From: Emticicia oligotrophica DSM 17448
Lineage (GTDB): Bacteria; Bacteroidota; Bacteroidia; Cytophagales; Spirosomataceae
DNA: 64,000 nucleotides
NCBI RefSeq assembly: GCF_000263195.1
Contig: NC_018748.1
Location: forward strand, 3,720,001-3,784,000
Direction of reading: 5' to 3'
Shown: positions 1 through 8,962 of the stretch, piece by piece
Position numbering within the stretch: the first letter of the stretch is position 1
Layout: the number at the start of each line of letters is the position of its first letter
Position numbers and translations under genes: made by a program
Notes under the pieces: generated by a model
What the model saw: only the letters and a program-made list of their open reading frames with translations
Told to the model about the DNA's origin: nothing
Databases searched by the model: none

Positions 1-2
1 CT

Positions 3-851
3 GAGTCGGAGAAGCTTTTGCGAGAATTAGAAAATTACCTCAGAGCTAAACGCTATTCCCCACGCACGGTCAATAATTACAGCTATGAGATTCGGTATTT
101 GCTGAGTCATTATTCCGACCGCTCGGCCTATAGTCTGGTTCAGACCGACATCATCAATTACCTGACTTACATCCAAGAGCAATTCAATGCATCGTGGGGC
201 AAATGTCATACCGCCGCCCAGGCAATGAGTTGCTTTTTTCAACACATTCTTCAACTACCAGCCATCCGAGCACGCTCATTTTATCCCCTCAAACGACAAG
301 TGTACCCCAATATACTCAGTCAGCAAGAGGTGGGAATGGTTTTAAATTGTTGTGAAATCTTGCAACACAAGGCCATTGTATCAGTTTTTTATGGAACGGG
401 CGTTCGCCTGAGTGAATTACAACACCTGAAATTGAGCGACCTTGATAGACCCAATTTACGGCTTCGAGTATCCCATGGCAAGGGTAATAAAGAACGCTAC
501 ACCTTACTTTCAGAGAAGTTATTGAGTTTATTAGAAGAATATTGGCGAGCGTACCGCCCCAAAGTTTACCTTTTTGAGGGGCGACTGGTAGGCAAGCCCA
601 TGAAGGCTCGAACGATTCAGTTTCATGTAGCCAGTGCTATGGGTCGAGCGGGCTTGTTGAGTCCCGAGCGTCGATTGTCATGTCATACTTTGCGTCATAG
701 TTTTGCTACCCACCTGCTGGATGCCGGCACCGACGTCCATACGATTCAGCAGTTGTTGGGTCATTCTCACATCTCCACGACGATGGTGTATTTACATCTG
801 CAAGAGAGCAAACGTCGCAATATCATCAATCCTGTAGATAGCTTTCTTTGA
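3..851 (+). CDS. Tyrosine recombinase of IS91-like element, copy 1 (5' partial)
   Basis: Site-specific recombinase of the phage-integrase/Xer superfamily. An N-terminal SAM-like DNA-binding domain (ENYLRAKRYSPRTVNNY) is followed by the catalytic domain with the first arginine in GTGVRLSEL, the box HTLRHSFATHLL, LGHSH and the nucleophile in TTMVYLHL. At about 280 residues it is short for the family and has no extra IntI-type insert. The start codon lies just before the window; the other copy suggests a TTG start. Its stop overlaps the transposase start (TGATGA), so the two genes are translationally coupled. It may insert the element at cassette sites, which is an inference. Confidence 0.9.
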   Translation, partial: ESEKLLRELENYLRAKRYSPRTVNNYSYEIRYLLSHYSDRSAYSLVQTDIINYLTYIQEQFNASWGKCHTAAQAMSCFFQHILQLPAIRARSFYPLKRQVYPNILSQQEVGMVLNCCEILQHKAIVSVFYGTGVRLSELQHLKLSDLDRPNLRLRVSHGKGNKERYTLLSEKLLSLLEEYWRAYRPKVYLFEGRLVGKPMKARTIQFHVASAMGRAGLLSPERRLSCHTLRHSFATHLLDAGTDVHTIQQLLGHSHISTTMVYLHLQESKRRNIINPVDSFL

Positions 852-2014
852 TGAATAAGCAAGAAAGTTTACAAGGGGTTTTTAGCAAAGCACAAAGAAT
901 GGTCTTTAATTCATACTCCAAGAGCGTTTTTGGTCAACTGAGCACTTGCCGCACCCTTTCCAATGGCTATCATCTGAGTCAATGCAGCGATTGTGGGCAT
1001 CAGCAGATGCAGTTTCATGGCTGTGGGAATCGGCATTGTCTGTTTTGTGGACACTTCGGTCGAGAGCAATGGGTCGGCCAACGTCGAGCAGAATTATTGC
1101 CAACGACTTACTATCACGTGGTCTTTACGCTGCCTCATGAATTGAATGGCTTGGTGATGGGCAATCGTACTTTACTATATAATTTGTTATTGGAGTCATC
1201 CTCTCAGACGCTCATACAGTTTGGTAAAGACCCCAAATATTTGGGTGCTGAAATTGGTATAACGTCGGTACTGCACACGTGGGGCCAGAATTTGTCGTTT
1301 CATCCGCATGTTCACTGCATTGTCAGTGGGGGAGGATTTGACGGAAATCAATGGCAAAATAGTAAGCGAGTAAGTGGGAAGTTTCTGTTTCCAGTGGGAG
1401 CAATGAAGATAGTCTTCAAGGGCATTTTGATGAAAGGTTTGCGAAAACTACGGCCCAAACTACGACTTGATAAGCTTAATTTTGAAGACTTATTAAGTCA
1501 GATTGGTCAGAAAGCGTGGAATGTGTATGCCAAACGGCCCTTTGGTGGAGCGATGGGGGTTTTAGAATACTTAGGTAGATACACTCACCGAATCGCCATC
1601 AGTAGTAGTCGCATCACCGAGGTAGGGCAAACGACGGTGAGTTTTAACTACAAAGACTACGCCGATGGGAGTAAAGTCAAACAAATGACGCTGAGTCATG
1701 AAGAATTCCTACGTCGTTTTGAGCAGCATATCCTTCCGAGGTATTTTGTTAAGATTAGACATTATGGATATTTACGCAACCGAGGTAAGCAAGAACGGCT
1801 CAAACAGATACTTGCGAGCCTGCAATTATCGGAGCGGAAGCCTATACCCAAGCTAACTGTTGAGCAGTTTATGCAGGAAAAATACGGGACAGGCCTTGGA
1901 AAGTGTCCATGTTGTGGGGAAGGAAGAATGGTCTCGATAGCTGTGACTTATAGTCATCGTTGCGAGCCAATACAAGCATCATTCCAAGTGAGAAACAAGG
2001 CTTCACCGGTGTAA
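851..2014 (+). CDS. IS91 family HUH transposase, copy 1
   Basis: Rolling-circle transposase of 387 residues. The N-terminal zinc-binding domain has the cysteine/histidine pattern CSDCGH...CGNRHCLFCG (residues about 46-68). The HUH metal site is HPHVHC near residue 158 and the tyrosine segment is YLGRYTHRIAIS. The ATG at 851 overlaps the stop of the upstream recombinase. A second cysteine pair (CPCCGEGRM) lies near the C-terminus. The protein differs from copy 2 by only two residues (T/I and H/F) near the end. IS91 elements normally lack inverted repeats and move by single-strand transfer, which suits a terminus made of a folded hairpin. Confidence 0.92.
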   Translation: MNKQESLQGVFSKAQRMVFNSYSKSVFGQLSTCRTLSNGYHLSQCSDCGHQQMQFHGCGNRHCLFCGHFGREQWVGQRRAELLPTTYYHVVFTLPHELNGLVMGNRTLLYNLLLESSSQTLIQFGKDPKYLGAEIGITSVLHTWGQNLSFHPHVHCIVSGGGFDGNQWQNSKRVSGKFLFPVGAMKIVFKGILMKGLRKLRPKLRLDKLNFEDLLSQIGQKAWNVYAKRPFGGAMGVLEYLGRYTHRIAISSSRITEVGQTTVSFNYKDYADGSKVKQMTLSHEEFLRRFEQHILPRYFVKIRHYGYLRNRGKQERLKQILASLQLSERKPIPKLTVEQFMQEKYGTGLGKCPCCGEGRMVSIAVTYSHRCEPIQASFQVRNKASPV

Positions 2015-2210
2015 AGATTGATTGAAAAGAGGCGACATCAATCAAACGACATTTGGCAAAAATTAATCCCAAGGTTTGGGTAGGGGTATTTATTGCTCAA
2101 TTGCATCAAAACACCAAAGAAAGCCATGTTTTAAGCCAAAAATAGTTGAAAGGGGAGAACAAACACATCTACTTTTTGCCCTAATAAATTGCTTGGCATG
2201 CCCCGTTGTC

Positions 2211-2301
2211 GGCCAACACAAGATAGACAAAAGCCCGATATACCTTCGAGTACATCGGGCTTTATTATAGGGGCTTTCGTCTATCTTTCAGATTGTTGGA
2301 A
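2211..2301 (+). repeat. attC-like folded right end of IS91-like element, copy 1
   Basis: Outer boxes CCAAC (2213-2217) and GTTGG (2295-2299) pair. Inner arms AAGATAGAC (2220-2228) and GTCTATCTT (2279-2287) are exact complements, with spacers of 2 and 7 bases. Between them is a perfect 10-bp hairpin, AAAGCCCGAT/ATCGGGCTTT (about 2230-2263), that could also act as a terminator. This is the same plan as the cassette recombination sites but with a different arm sequence. Confidence 0.75.
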
Positions 2302-2633
2302 TTTCGGAACTTTGAGACCGCTCTGATTTGCTGTCCAACGGACAGCAGCACGCCAAAGAACCCATCCCACCAACTAAATTGCTGAAAGTAAATTTGCATG
2401 GAAAAATCTAAAAAAGCAATTGTGTACCAAAATATTTTGAGTTTTGGAGAAAAAGTTGCGAAACTACCACGCAAATAACCTGTCGAAGACCAACTTGGCG
2501 AGCAGAAAACGAACTGCTCTACTGTCCTGTCCGCCGAAAACTATGCGTTTGATAACTTAAAAACCAGCGAATTTTGCTTGTCGGCAGTAATAACGGGCTT
2601 GACCGAAAAAAACAAAACTATTTTAGATATAGT
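2302..2633 (-). repeat. Family C cassette tail (copy next to IS91-like element)
   Basis: No gene is seen. The stretch is clearly related to 16476-16806, sharing AGTAAATTTGCA followed by GGAAAAAT and the outline of a GTCC/GGAC hairpin. Here that hairpin is a perfect stem, TGCTGTCC-AAC-GGACAGCA (2329-2347). It forms the 3' part of the 313-residue gene unit. Its recombination site must lie to the left of the IS91-like element. Confidence 0.7.
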
Positions 2634-3575
2634 CTAATTGTTAAACTTTCTCTTTCGTTTATTAAAAGTAGCTCCAATAACCACCCCTAAGTTTTTATTT
2701 CTGACAAGAATATCATTCAATTTAACATATCGAAATCCCTGAGAATACCGAATTTCCATAAATACATTTCCAAAATCTTTTTGTTTCATTTTGAAACCTA
2801 AACCGACTATACTACCAAAATCTATAGGAGTATTTGTGTTTAACTTCGTATTTGTATATGTAAATCCATGACTAATGTATGTAGGTTTTGTCATAGCAAA
2901 TGAACCATATCCTCCAATGGATAGATAGCATTTAGTTTTATTGCCAACTCCAACATTCAATGAAACAGGTACTTCTATGTATGGAATCCTAATATTTGCA
3001 ATACGACCTTTAGCTGTACCGTCAAATGCTCGTAATCTCGTTCCTTTTTGTTCATAGTTAATTCCAGATGAAATCCATACGTTTTTGGTGAAACTATATT
3101 GAATGTTTGCTCCAAAAATAACTCTAAAATCATTTATCTGAGGTATATTCGTCATTTCTGTGTAGTTATCAAAATGGACATTTTGAAGTCCAGTATTAAT
3201 GCCGAATTCAATTTGATGATTTGGTGCGGATTTTTGCTTACTGTATTTTGGTAATGTTAATACATATTTAGAGATTAAGTCAATACTATAACCTTTATTT
3301 TGATAATCAAGTATTTCCTTTAAATTATTTGACGAAGTTTTAATATGGTTGTTGATGATAACAATTATAATATCATCATAAACGCCACTCTTTTTTAACA
3401 AGTTGATTTGTTCTGTTTCTTGAAAGTCCAAACTTAGTTCTAAGGCTTTTGAAATGACTTTTTCTGAATGACTATTCTTTGTTAAGATTTCCATCACTTC
3501 ACTTTTGGTCAGTTTTTGAGCAAGTGAATAAAGAGAAAATAGCAATGTGAAAGTTGTAAGTATAGTTTTTTTCAT
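2634..3575 (-). CDS. Cassette gene: secreted outer-membrane beta-barrel-like protein
   Basis: 313 residues with an N-terminal signal peptide (MKKTILTTFTLLFSLYSLAQ). Residues about 20-120 are helical and polar and contain short repeated motifs resembling degenerate helical repeats. Residues about 125-313 alternate polar and hydrophobic strands with many aromatic and glycine residues (IQYSFTKNVWISSGINYEQKG), typical of PorT/OMP_b-brl barrels. The ATG lies 40 bases past the attC-like site at 3616. The gene is followed by a family C tail. Its function as a mobile cargo gene is unknown; an outer-membrane location is inferred from the barrel pattern. Confidence 0.75.
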   Translation of the reverse strand: MKKTILTTFTLLFSLYSLAQKLTKSEVMEILTKNSHSEKVISKALELSLDFQETEQINLLKKSGVYDDIIIVIINNHIKTSSNNLKEILDYQNKGYSIDLISKYVLTLPKYSKQKSAPNHQIEFGINTGLQNVHFDNYTEMTNIPQINDFRVIFGANIQYSFTKNVWISSGINYEQKGTRLRAFDGTAKGRIANIRIPYIEVPVSLNVGVGNKTKCYLSIGGYGSFAMTKPTYISHGFTYTNTKLNTNTPIDFGSIVGLGFKMKQKDFGNVFMEIRYSQGFRYVKLNDILVRNKNLGVVIGATFNKRKRKFNN

Positions 3576-3615
3576 TATGATATAGTTATTTTTGATTTTA
3601 AGTTAGTGTGAAAAT

Positions 3616-3703
3616 TTCCAACGACCGCAAATGAGATGATGGGCGAAAAGCTGGGTATTTGGTTATATAATATTTAACTTTTACTTATTTGCAGCGTTGG
3701 GAC
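3616..3703 (-). repeat. attC-like cassette site 1 (family A arms, family C spacer)
   Basis: Boxes are CCAAC (3618) and GTTGG (3696), with arms GCAAATGAG/CTTATTTGC. The spacer after CCAAC is GACC, as in the family C site, while the arms and tail are family A, so the site looks chimeric. It lies 40 bases upstream of the next minus-strand start. Confidence 0.75.
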
Positions 3704-4050
3704 TCACACAACTTGAAAGCTTTGCTAATCAAATGTCCACCAATAACTAAAAGTGCCAAGGTGGAAAAAATCTTAGAATCTGCCACGAAAGTCGCTGACC
3801 AAATCCGCATACCAAGTTCTGAAAAAAGAAAATGAAAAGCAAAAGAATTTGTTGATTGGAGTTAAATTTGAGTGAATACCACTCATTTTGAGTGTCGCCA
3901 ACCCACTGAAAGAGTAGAAAACCCCAAATAAAGTAGGTGAGAACTGTCCTGTCACTCGAAAACTTAGCGTTTGTAAGTTTGAAAAACCAGCGAATTTTGC
4001 TAGTCGTAAGTGACTATGAGCTTAAATTAACTGTATAAAGGTGTAAGTAA
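3704..4050 (-). repeat. Family A cassette tail
   Basis: Noncoding 3' tail of the 215-residue gene unit. It carries the family A landmarks (AACTAAAAGTGCCAAG, GAAAAGCAAAAGAATTT). Its gene-proximal half (about 3890-4030) is diverged from the other copies and resembles the family C tail instead (AAAACCAGCGAATTTTGCT). Confidence 0.65.
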
Positions 4051-4698
4051 TTAACGATTATTGTGTCTTTTTTCCAACTCAATAAATAAAATATCTTGTT
4101 CTTCCACACTGAGTTCAGTTCTAATGCGAACTAAGTAATTTAATTCATCATCGGTTAAATTTGAGTATTCATTTTTAATTTGTTTGAACTTTGGAGAAAA
4201 ATGTCCTTCAAGTTCGTTTCCATTGATTAGAAATTCATAAATTAAATCTGCAAATTCTTTCCTAAGTTGCTTATCAAAAAGTTCCGTGTATATATCAGAA
4301 TAGATTATCAATTTGGAATTTTTATAATCAATTAGAATTTTAAAATTTAAATCACAAACGTCCATAGCATTAATTACAGGCCGAGGAGTAACCAAATTTT
4401 CAAATTCTACTAAAGTTGTTAATATATAAGTATTGTCGTTAATTGTATAACAATGGTTAACTTTAAAGTTTCTCAATTTTATTGGTCTTTCAATTGGTAA
4501 CATTTTTTCGATATTCTCAAAATTCTCAATTTCCTTTTTTAAAATTTCAATATCAAGCGAATCACCAAACTCAGCTCTGTAATTTGGGTCAATTAGATTT
4601 TTAGGCAAATTATTACTCCTGATTCGTGATTGTAGACTGGGGAAAAAACGATAAATACCAAGAATTGCAAGAATACAATATATTATAAGTGATATCAT
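4051..4698 (-). CDS. Cassette gene: membrane-anchored protein of unknown function
   Basis: 215 residues that I do not recognise. One N-terminal hydrophobic segment (MISLIIYCILAILGIYRFF) should anchor it in the membrane. The rest is a soluble, acidic, mixed alpha/beta domain ending in a charged helix (VEEQDILFIELEKRHNNR). The ATG lies 21 bases past the attC-like site at 4720, which supports this start. Base composition is very AT-rich, like the other cassette cargo. Confidence 0.7.
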   Translation of the reverse strand: MISLIIYCILAILGIYRFFPSLQSRIRSNNLPKNLIDPNYRAEFGDSLDIEILKKEIENFENIEKMLPIERPIKLRNFKVNHCYTINDNTYILTTLVEFENLVTPRPVINAMDVCDLNFKILIDYKNSKLIIYSDIYTELFDKQLRKEFADLIYEFLINGNELEGHFSPKFKQIKNEYSNLTDDELNYLVRIRTELSVEEQDILFIELEKRHNNR

Positions 4699-4719
4699 AA
4701 ATGTACTTTTTGTTTACGT

Positions 4720-4807
4720 TTCCAACTTTCGCAAATGAGATGATTGGTGAGGAGTTGGGTATTTAGGTTTAAAATTAATAACTTTTACTTATTTGCAGCG
4801 TTGGGAC
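4720..4807 (-). repeat. attC-like cassette site 2 (family A)
   Basis: TTCCAAC at 4720 and GTTGGGAC ending at 4807; inner arms GCAAATGAG/CTTATTTGC with spacers TTTC and AGC. It is nearly identical to the other family A sites. Confidence 0.8.
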
Positions 4808-5157
4808 TCACACAACTTGAAAACTTCGCTAATCGAATGTCCACCAACAACTAAAAGTGCCAAGGTGGAAAAAATCGTAGAATTTGCTCTAATCGAATGT
4901 CGCTAACCAAATCTGCATACCAAGTTCTGAAAAAGAAAAATGAAAAGCAAAAGAATTTATTGTTTGGAGTGAAATTTGAGTAAATACCACGCATTGGAAA
5001 CGTCGAAAGTGACTATGCGTTTGAAATTTTGCTGAGAACTAACACATGAAAACATCTCTTTTGTCCTGTTGCAAGTGCCTGTAAGCTAAAACTGTCAAAC
5101 TATTTCAGCAGCATACGCTGAAAAACAAAATAAGAGGTTATCACAGAGATGTAGTAG
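4808..5157 (-). repeat. Family A cassette tail
   Basis: Noncoding. It contains two copies of the CTAATCGAATGTC motif near 4831 and 4888 and ends at the gene side with the conserved box TTTCAGCAGCATACG (5103-5117). It is almost identical to 12543-12839, so these two units share a recent origin. Confidence 0.75.
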
Positions 5158-5526
5158 TTAATTTTTTAATTTTATCATTTCTATCTCTACATTATTGTTT
5201 GTGTTATCTTGTCCTTTGAGAATTAAAAAAATATTTTTTTCTTCATTTTGGCAAAATTCAACGTAAATATTTTCACTAACTATTTTGAATTTCAACCCTT
5301 CAATAAATATTATTTCTTTTACTGGTAAAAATTTGCTTGACTTAGAGAAAGTGATAAAATACCTTTTTGACTTTAGAATAACGTGTCCCAATATTCTATC
5401 ACTTTTATTATTAATGGGTTCATATTTCCCCAAGTATTTATTAAAATTCTCTGGAATTTTCTTGTTTTGTGCAAAAATAAGTGTTGGCAAGAATACAATA
5501 CTAAGATTAATAAGTATAGATTTCAT
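5158..5526 (-). CDS. Cassette gene: small secreted protein of unknown function
   Basis: 122 residues from the ATG at 5526. A longer reading from a TTG would start inside the attC-like site and is not preferred. A clear signal peptide (MKSILINLSIVFLPTLIFAQ) precedes a lysine-rich beta-type domain. The start is only 9 bases past the site at 5536. I recognise no family. A periplasmic or surface location is inferred from the leader. Confidence 0.65.
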   Translation of the reverse strand: MKSILINLSIVFLPTLIFAQNKKIPENFNKYLGKYEPINNKSDRILGHVILKSKRYFITFSKSSKFLPVKEIIFIEGLKFKIVSENIYVEFCQNEEKNIFLILKGQDNTNNNVEIEMIKLKN

Positions 5527-5535
5527 TTTTTTTGT

Positions 5536-5623
5536 TTCCAACTTTCGCAAATGAGATGATGGGAGAGAAGTTGGGTATTTTGGTTTATAATTAATAACTT
5601 TTACTTATTTGCAGCGTTGGGAC
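5536..5623 (-). repeat. attC-like cassette site 3 (family A)
   Basis: TTCCAAC at 5536, GTTGGGAC ending at 5623, arms GCAAATGAG/CTTATTTGC. The loop differs slightly from its relatives (GGGAGAGAAG instead of GGGCGAAAAG). Confidence 0.8.
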
Positions 5624-5951
5624 TCACACAACTTGATAACTTCGCTAATCGAATGTCCACCAAAAACTAAAAGTGCCAAGGTGGAAAAAATCGTAGAAAA
5701 TGCTCTAATCGAATGTCGCTCACCAAATCTGCATACCAAGTTCTGAAAAAAGAAAATGAAAAGCAAAAGAATTTATTATTCGGAGTGAATTTTGAGCAAA
5801 TACCACGCATTGGAAATGTCGAAGTTGACTATGCGTTTGAAATTTTACCGAGAATAAACTCTTTATAACTTCACTAACTAAACGTTTCTTACTAACTTAA
5901 AAAGAAAATCAAAGAACTTTTTTAGTAAAATGGTAGTAACAAACCATTATT
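5624..5951 (-). repeat. Family A cassette tail
   Basis: Noncoding family A tail up to about 5860. The last 85 bases next to the gene are unlike other family A tails and partly resemble family B (GAGAATAAACTCTTTA), so the conserved TTTCAGCAGCATACG box is missing. Confidence 0.65.
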
Positions 5952-6905
5952 TTATCTCCACGCAATATCCATAAAACCATTCTCTAATAGTTTTTCTTTT
6001 TCATCAATAGTTACCAAAGCAATTCCAAAATCACAAATATTACTCAAACTCACAAATAATTTGTTTGAGTTGTCATCAATATTATTTAAAATATCATTAA
6101 GTACAAATATCAAATTTATCGAATCTACATAATTAGAAGCTATTTCTAATGAATAAATTTTTGAAAACTTCGCAATTTTAATATTGAATTGATACATATT
6201 GCCTTGTTTCGGAAGAGGAGTAAATTCTAAATCAATCAAGGGGTTATATATTTTAAAGCTTTTATCTATTAATTTTTGATAACTTTCAACAGACCAAATA
6301 CCATCAGGGCTATCAAAAAAGTATTGAGAAGAAGTGATAATTTCAGAAAAATTAATTTTATTATCAAAGTTTAAAATATTTAAGTTGTCAATATTACTTA
6401 ACGATTCAATAGGAACAAATCTTGAAATATCATACTTACTTGTTTGTGGTTGAAATATTGTACTATCAATATTTATAACAGTAGGATAATTACTTTCATT
6501 GATAAATATAATATACATCAGTTTATCCCCCCAATTAGATCTTGCAAACGGTAGAATTTTGGTTACTTTCAGTTGTTGATGATACCGTTCAAAATAATTT
6601 TTAAATACTTCAATTAAGAAATATGGATTTGAGCGTGTTTCTTCGTGGTTTACAGGCTTTTTACGTCCATTTTCTATAGAATCAAGTTCCAAAAAATTCA
6701 ATACGTCAAATGTTCCGAAGTTCCAAAAAGTAAATGAAATTTGTTTATCAGGATTATCAAGTAAAAAATTAATAATTTTACTCGCATTTGTAGGATATTT
6801 ACATTTATGTTTATTTTCAAGCCATTCTAATACATTCATTTTAGTTTTGGGCTTAAAAGAAAAAATTCTAATTAGTTTATTTTCAAACCATTCTAATATA
6901 TTCAT
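5952..6905 (-). CDS. Cassette gene: cytoplasmic protein of unknown function with duplicated N-terminus
   Basis: 317 residues, no signal peptide or membrane segment, and no family that I recognise. The first nine residues, MNILEWFENK-like, recur at residues 23-32 as MNVLEWLENK. The DNA is repeated as well (about 6813-6840 and 6880-6905), pointing to a small tandem duplication that gives two possible starts. The ATG at 6905 lies 19 bases past the attC-like site at 6925; the inner ATG at 6839 may be the ancestral start. The rest is an AT-rich mixed alpha/beta protein. Confidence 0.68.
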   Translation of the reverse strand: MNILEWFENKLIRIFSFKPKTKMNVLEWLENKHKCKYPTNASKIINFLLDNPDKQISFTFWNFGTFDVLNFLELDSIENGRKKPVNHEETRSNPYFLIEVFKNYFERYHQQLKVTKILPFARSNWGDKLMYIIFINESNYPTVINIDSTIFQPQTSKYDISRFVPIESLSNIDNLNILNFDNKINFSEIITSSQYFFDSPDGIWSVESYQKLIDKSFKIYNPLIDLEFTPLPKQGNMYQFNIKIAKFSKIYSLEIASNYVDSINLIFVLNDILNNIDDNSNKLFVSLSNICDFGIALVTIDEKEKLLENGFMDIAWR

Positions 6906-6924
6906 TTATTTTCGTTTCAGTTCA

Positions 6925-7012
6925 TTCCAACTTTCGCAAATGAGATGATAGGCGAAAAGCTGGGTATTTAGGTTTAAAATTAATAACTTTTACTTATTTG
7001 CAGCGTTGGGAC
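6925..7012 (-). repeat. attC-like cassette site 4 (family A)
   Basis: TTCCAAC at 6925, GTTGGGAC ending at 7012, arms GCAAATGAG/CTTATTTGC. Confidence 0.8.
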
Positions 7013-7324
7013 TCACATAACTTGAAAGCTTCGCTAATCGAATGTCCACCAACAACTAAAAGTGCCAAGGTGGAAAAAATCGTAGAAAATGCTCTAATCG
7101 AATGTCGCTCACCAAATCTGCACTCCAAGTTCTGAAAAAAGAAATTGAAAAGCAAAAGAATTTATTTGTCGGGGTGAAATCTTAGCAAATACTACGCTAA
7201 TCGAATGTTGACCGAGCCTTTAAACTGGAACATTTTGCTGAGAACTAACAGCTTGTGCTTCGCTTTTGTCTTGTTGCAAGTGCCTAAAAAACTGTCAAAT
7301 TATTTCAGCAGCATACGGAATTGA
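7013..7324 (-). repeat. Family A cassette tail
   Basis: Noncoding. Three CTAATCGAATGT motifs are visible (about 7034, 7091 and 7197) and the tail ends with TTTCAGCAGCATACG at the gene side. It belongs to the interrupted gene at 7325-8922. Confidence 0.72.
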
Positions 7325-7454
7325 TTAATATTCAATAACTTTTAACTCATTTATTACTACAATTGAATCACTAAAGCGTTGATTGTACATAGAATGGTAG
7401 TCAACTTTTATTTTCGTTTTGATAAATGGCATTGCCAACTTATTTATATAATGA

Positions 7455-8372
7455 ACTTGTTTAGGATTAACTTTTATATTTAATTTTTCGTAAAAAACGA
7501 ACTGAGAATGCCAATAAATTTAAAGCCACCCAGTTAATTGCTTTCGTTTCAAACCTGACAAGTAATGCTTTGAAACTATCCATCCAAGCATTAGCGTGCT
7601 CAATGAGTACTCGTCGTTTGTATAACTCTTCATCAAAATGCTGATATTCAGTAGATTGATTTTCTATTTTGTTATTTCGAGAATTAACATCAATATTGGC
7701 TTCAATTTCTTTATTTTTACAAATTTGACGAAATTCTTTGCTATCGAATCCAGCATCAGCATTTAGAAAAAGGCCTCTGAGATTAATTCCTGCTTTTATG
7801 AGCATTTGACACAGTTCTTCAAAGAGTTCCTGAATATTATAAAGGTCGTTGTGTTTTCCTTCTTGTGGGCTGGCACATGCCAACATTTGTCCCTGATTAT
7901 CAGCTAAAAAGAGCAAATTAGTTGTTTTTGATGCTTTTCGACCTTGATACCCAACAGCTTCACCTCCACGTTTGGCAAGTGTATGACTACCATCAAGTTG
8001 GATACAAGATAAGTCTAAATATGAATAGTTTGATGCTAAAATATTTATCCAAACTTTTGTCCAAGAGCCGTCCTTGACCCATTCATTAAAGTGATAATAG
8101 ACTCCTTGCCATGTTAAAACCTTATTATTAAAAAATTGCTTTACTGGCAGTTGACGCCATTGACAACCTGTTTTCAAACGATATAAAATTGCTGAAACAA
8201 TAGCTGTCAACTGTTCTATTTCACACTCTTTTCCACGTAAACCAATACTTAAATTTGGTAATATATATTGTTCAATCGTATTTTTACTCAAGATTTCCAC
8301 TGTAGGTCTTTTTGATGATTCGCACCACAAAATTCAACCTATTTTGGGAATCTTTTTATAATACTAAACAAC
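7455..8372 (-). mobile_element. IS5-like insertion sequence (ends approximate)
   Basis: About 0.9 kb inserted within a cassette gene. I could not identify convincing terminal inverted repeats or a target duplication by eye, so the ends are set from where the interrupted reading frame breaks off and resumes. Confidence 0.7.
7467..8330 (-). CDS. IS5 family transposase (DDE)
   Basis: 287 residues. The N-terminal DUF4096-like part has the typical LRGKECEIE...RLKTGCQWRQLP motif. Catalytic residues are visible in order: Asp in QLDGSHT, Asp in LNADAGFDS, and Glu in RRVLIEHANAWMDSFK. The length and layout fit a single-frame IS5-type enzyme, and no frameshift is present, so it may be active. It sits in the same direction as the gene that it interrupts. 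Confidence 0.9.
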   Translation of the reverse strand: MWCESSKRPTVEILSKNTIEQYILPNLSIGLRGKECEIEQLTAIVSAILYRLKTGCQWRQLPVKQFFNNKVLTWQGVYYHFNEWVKDGSWTKVWINILASNYSYLDLSCIQLDGSHTLAKRGGEAVGYQGRKASKTTNLLFLADNQGQMLACASPQEGKHNDLYNIQELFEELCQMLIKAGINLRGLFLNADAGFDSKEFRQICKNKEIEANIDVNSRNNKIENQSTEYQHFDEELYKRRVLIEHANAWMDSFKALLVRFETKAINWVALNLLAFSVRFLRKIKYKS

Positions 8373-8962
8373 CTCAATTAGTCATACTTAAACTATCAGA
8401 TGTAATTTGCAAAATAATTACTTCTTCATTGGCAGAAATAGCAGAGTTAGGTTCAAAAGAAAAATAAGTAATATTATTATACTGCATACTATGAGGAATG
8501 TTCAATTTTGCAAAAATTTCAGTCCAAAAATTTGCATGCATTTTACTTGTCGTATAAACTTGACCATCAGAAAAAATAAAACTCATATCATCAATGATTG
8601 CAGGCCCTATTCCTTTATTTTTGACTTTTACTAAGAAATTACTTTTGTTTTTGCCGTGGGCATCTAAGAAACTAAATTGTACTTTTGGCTTTACACTTAA
8701 TTCATTGTGTACTCTAATTTTGTAAAATTGGTAAACTGTTAAGAATAAGGTACATAAAGAAACAAAGATAGCAGTTAATGGTATTGCATTTTTTTTTGAT
8801 AAAATTCTCTCTTCCTTAGAGACTCCGATGGATTGAACTCTAATTGTTTCATCTTCTATTGAAATATCACTTTCTGATAAAGTCGTTTTCTTAACTGACT
8901 TTTTACTTTTTTTCATTTTCAATACTTAACATTAAGTTTACTATGTTATAGTTGTTTTTTAC

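Larger units (their letters stand above)
1..2295 (+). mobile_element. IS91-like element with tyrosine recombinase, copy 1 (left end outside window)
   Basis: The element carries a tyrosine recombinase and an IS91-type HUH transposase, both on the plus strand. It matches copy 2 with a constant offset of 9174 bases and only a handful of substitutions, most of them near positions 1936-1952. Identity stops at the GTTGGA box (2295-2300). Beyond it, copy 1 continues into a family C cassette tail and copy 2 into a family B tail. The left end lies before the window. Confidence 0.88.
7325..8922 (-). pseudogene. Cassette gene interrupted by an IS5-like element
   Basis: The N-terminal 182 residues (8374-8922) hold a lysine-rich cytosolic tail, one membrane helix (IPLTAIFVSLCTLFLTVYQF) and an extracytoplasmic domain. 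They stop abruptly at the IS. On the far side, 7325-7460 continues open for about 46 codons (PKQVHYINKLAMPFIKTKIK ... ending VIEY) and stops next to the conserved cassette tail. The intact protein would have had about 230 residues. The original start is 40 bases past the attC-like site at 8963. The truncated 182-residue product could still be made. Its family is not recognised. Confidence 0.75.

Noticed and set aside
2076-2270. Short open frame downstream of the IS91-like transposase (also at 11250)
   Set aside because: It runs through the folded end of the element, has no family features and appears to be incidental.
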